Assembly (NCBI GenBank): GCA_932521025.1
Contig: OW051468.1
Span: 5,642,064-5,706,063, forward strand
Direction of reading: 5' to 3'
Source of the DNA: Oscheius onirici
Taxonomy: Eukaryota > Nematoda > Chromadorea > Rhabditida > Rhabditidae
Length of the DNA stretch: 64,000 nt
Of this stretch, positions 62,168 to 64,000 are shown piece by piece (the first letter of the stretch is position 1; each line of letters begins with the position of its first letter). The position numbers and the translations under genes are program-made. The notes beneath the pieces were generated by a model. It did not search any database, was not told the origin of the DNA, and saw only the letters and a program-made list of their open reading frames with translations.

Positions 62168-63999
62168 ATGAGCATCGACTCCGACACAGAAAACGCTCCA
62201 GGAGAAGATCGCCACGTTCAGTTGACCTTTGTTTCGAAGGAAAAAGAGTATGATCATTCATGTTTCTTGTTTTACGCATATTTTCAGACTCGTTGACATT
62301 CCTGAGGCTTTTTTTGACGTTCCCGTTTCGGCCAATGCCGAAAATTTGAATATTCTTCTAAACAAAACTATTGAAGCCGTCAAAGGTGGGTGTTTTTGCC
62401 ATCTTTTATCAACATTATGTCTTTCAGACGATTGGAAGGATAAACGCTTCGAATTCCTCATAGGCGAGACATTTATTCGTACGTCTTTAGAAGAATTCAT
62501 CGAGGAATATGAAATTGCTACGGTTCGTGTTCTTTCAATGAATTTAACAAAGAAATTTTGCAGGAAACGGTCATAAAAGTGGAATGTATTCTCAGTCAAG
62601 AAGCACCTAAACCTTTGCACGATTTGTCTGCTCCCGACTGGGTCTCTTCCGTTCATTGTCTTCCAAATTTGTAACTTTCCTTTAAAGCGAGCCTCCCCCG
62701 CTTGCTGATTAGCACCGTGTATTAGCTGTTTAGCGAAGCTCATGTGCGTCGCCGAGATCGGCGCCGCCTCCGCTGACTGGCCTAGTGGATAACATTATTG
62801 ACTGTAAAACAAGTGAGCAGGGGTTCGATTCCCACATGCGCATAATGTTTTTTGCATTTCTCTGGGATACTCGGGGATGTTTATCTTTCGACATCCTTAT
62901 ATGAAACGGGGTACATAAATTGGCTTCAGCATCATTATGGAATGCACAAACTTTCACTGTCTAACTCGCTACTTCGTTAATATGTTTTATAAGAAGTGTA
63001 AACGATTAAGCAAAAGACAATTACCGTGCCAAAGTGCTGAACCCAGTACTTCAAAAATAGTAAACCACGCAGAGTAAACCACTACACCATTGAACCAGTA
63101 GTCGAAGAATTTGCGCGCGCAAATTCAAAAGGGGTAGCGGGGGAGGCTCGCTTTAAAAATAGCAACTATTTGTGAATTGCAGCATTTTCTCCACGACCTA
63201 TAATGGAGAGGCAGTCTTCTGGGACAAAAAGTCCGGCACGAAGCTGATAAGTGTTCAGCGGGAAAAGGGAGTCGCTTTCAAATGTGGAGCCTTGGTTTCG
63301 ACTGGGAAAGGTGGGTTTATATGTTTGTCTCATTACCGAAATCAATAATAGTGATCGGCTTTCATTCTGCTTATTCATTTCGCGAAACCACAATTTCCAT
63401 GACTGAGTGTTATGGAAACAACGAAATGTGAAGCTTAGCGCTAGAGATCTCTACTATACAAATCGCAATGGTATGTGTGACGGAATGTTTCTTTGTGGGA
63501 TGTCCATGTCTACGAGATTCGTCGCGACAAGTTAGACATTGTCAGAATTAGATAGTCACTGTTGAACTTAGAGTGAAAACGAGTTGGTCGAAACAAGATA
63601 GGTTTTGTCCATAGACGAGTCGACCAATGCTGAGCTAACTTTCAATCAAAAATGGCGGAGACAGCCGTCGTAGACGTCTGGTTGTTTTCTAAAGTGTTCA
63701 AAAGCATAACATTTTTTTCTCCGTTTTAGGCAACAAATTGAACGGCTCGCGCTACCTTGTCGGCGGAGACAGCCAAACTATTACTTTGCTCCAAATTGAC
63801 GGTGAGACGGCCGAAGAGAAGGTCCAATTCCGTGGCCATGAGCGAAGTGTCGAGACAATTTCCATCACAGCCGACTCGTCCAAGTTCCTGTCAGGAAGTT
63901 TCGACAGCTGCATCAAGTTGTGGAATCTTCAAGGTTTTTTATACTTTCTTCTGGAAAAACATACATTTAAGATACTGACGAGACGACCGTCTTCGAAAA
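62168..63999 (+). CDS. WDR12/Ytm1 ribosome biogenesis protein (partial)
   Basis: WDR12 with PES1 and BOP1 (PeBoW) matures the 60S ribosomal subunit. The N-terminal NLE domain is clear: [60 protein letters not shown] and then [18 protein letters not shown] at the first WD blade. WD40 repeats follow ([69 protein letters not shown]). The ATG directly follows TTTTTTAG. The intron 62671-63181 holds an inverted-repeat element with tRNA-like modules. The right edge cuts the gene after about four repeats. Confidence 0.9.
62771..62843 (+). other. tRNA-like module in family-2 element (left, Tyr-type loop)
   Basis: The A-box TGGCCTAGTGGA (62778-62789) matches the consensus fully, and the B-box GGTTCGATTCC (62822-62832) follows at the canonical 44 bases. 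The putative anticodon loop CTGTAAA has GTA, as in tRNA-Tyr. A T6 run follows at 62848-62853. Only 3 of 7 acceptor pairs form, so it is probably a tRNA-derived pseudogene or promoter module. Confidence 0.55.
63026..63096 (-). other. tRNA-like module in family-2 element (right, convergent)
   Basis: On the minus strand, TGGTGTAGTGGT (63078-63089), a consensus A-box, precedes the B-box-like GGGTTCAGCAC (63034-63044) by 45 bases. The B-box is less perfect. The body is longer than average in AT, and stems are not convincing. Confidence 0.45.
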
Positions 64000-64000
64000 A

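Larger units (their letters stand above)
62681..63157. mobile_element. 477-bp inverted-repeat element, family 2, in WDR12 intron
   Basis: The first 22 bases, TTTAAAGCGAGCCTCCCCCG plus CT, are exactly the reverse complement of the last 22. The outermost TTTAAA is palindromic, so it may be a TTAA or TTTAAA duplication with true ends at GCGAGCC. The interior has two tRNA-like modules, converging toward each other, and no ORF. Without it the host intron would be about 35 bp. The arms are short and GC-rich, unlike family 1. Confidence 0.85.

Noticed and set aside
62771-62843. Functional tRNA-Tyr gene
   Set aside because: Boxes and anticodon loop look right, but the acceptor stem pairs at only 3 of 7 positions, so it is kept as tRNA-like.

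Overview
This window is animal nuclear DNA, almost certainly from a nematode. The genes are split by many very short introns (about 40-60 bp) with TTTTCAG-like acceptors. Many start codons lie 0-35 bases downstream of such an acceptor with no exon in front, as expected for spliced-leader trans-splicing. The gene set matches nematode orthologues: a MATH-BTB (bath) gene, a cle-1-like collagen XVIII with endostatin, a ceh-17/Phox2 homeobox gene, and neurabin nab-1. From memory, the C. elegans orthologues of cle-1, pas-4, rpb-3 and prp-4 are close neighbours on chromosome I, and vps-13, nab-1, ceh-17, pamn-1, pgal-1 and the alpha-COP gene are also on chromosome I. The window therefore looks like a piece of the ancestral nematode chromosome I element. 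The species is not identified.

Layout: 1-5096 (-) 5' half of VPS13, running off the left edge; 6718-7427 (-) unknown small protein; 8181-11022 (+) MATH-BTB gene; 11760-13761 (+) fatty-acid amide hydrolase; 13921-22543 (-) collagen XVIII/XV-like gene with FN3, MAM-like and thrombospondin-N domains, collagen stretches, a trimerization domain, a hinge and endostatin, plus an internal start with its own signal peptide; 24114-25049 (-) proteasome alpha-4; 25471-30228 (+) RPB3, PRPF4 and a zinc-knuckle protein, closely packed and possibly an operon; 30840-34610 (+) bifunctional PAM; 34967-35785 (-) unknown protein; 35949-36674 (+) degenerate SH2 protein; 36951-37827 (-) Phox2/ceh-17; 39370-40905 (-) secreted monofunctional PAL; 44319-47678 (+) neurabin; 50345-52377 (+) bestrophin; 57231-61764 (+) alpha-COP; 62168-end (+) WDR12/Ytm1, truncated by the right edge.

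The genes are mostly conserved housekeeping or neurosecretory functions. Two enzymes of neuropeptide C-terminal amidation lie about 5 kb apart.

The unusual material is mobile DNA. One inverted-repeat family (copies at 9214-10204 and 56093-57060, plus a solo arm at 31778-32088) and an unrelated one at 62681-63157 share an architecture: long or GC-rich terminal inverted repeats enclosing two convergent tRNA-like modules with A- and B-box motifs. Three of the four copies sit inside introns that would otherwise be ordinary short introns. At 52.4-55.4 kb there is a nest of elements in which two successive insertions can be read from their 8-bp target duplications and preserved empty sites. I see no CRISPR, operon promoters of bacterial type or rRNA, and no intact canonical tRNA gene.
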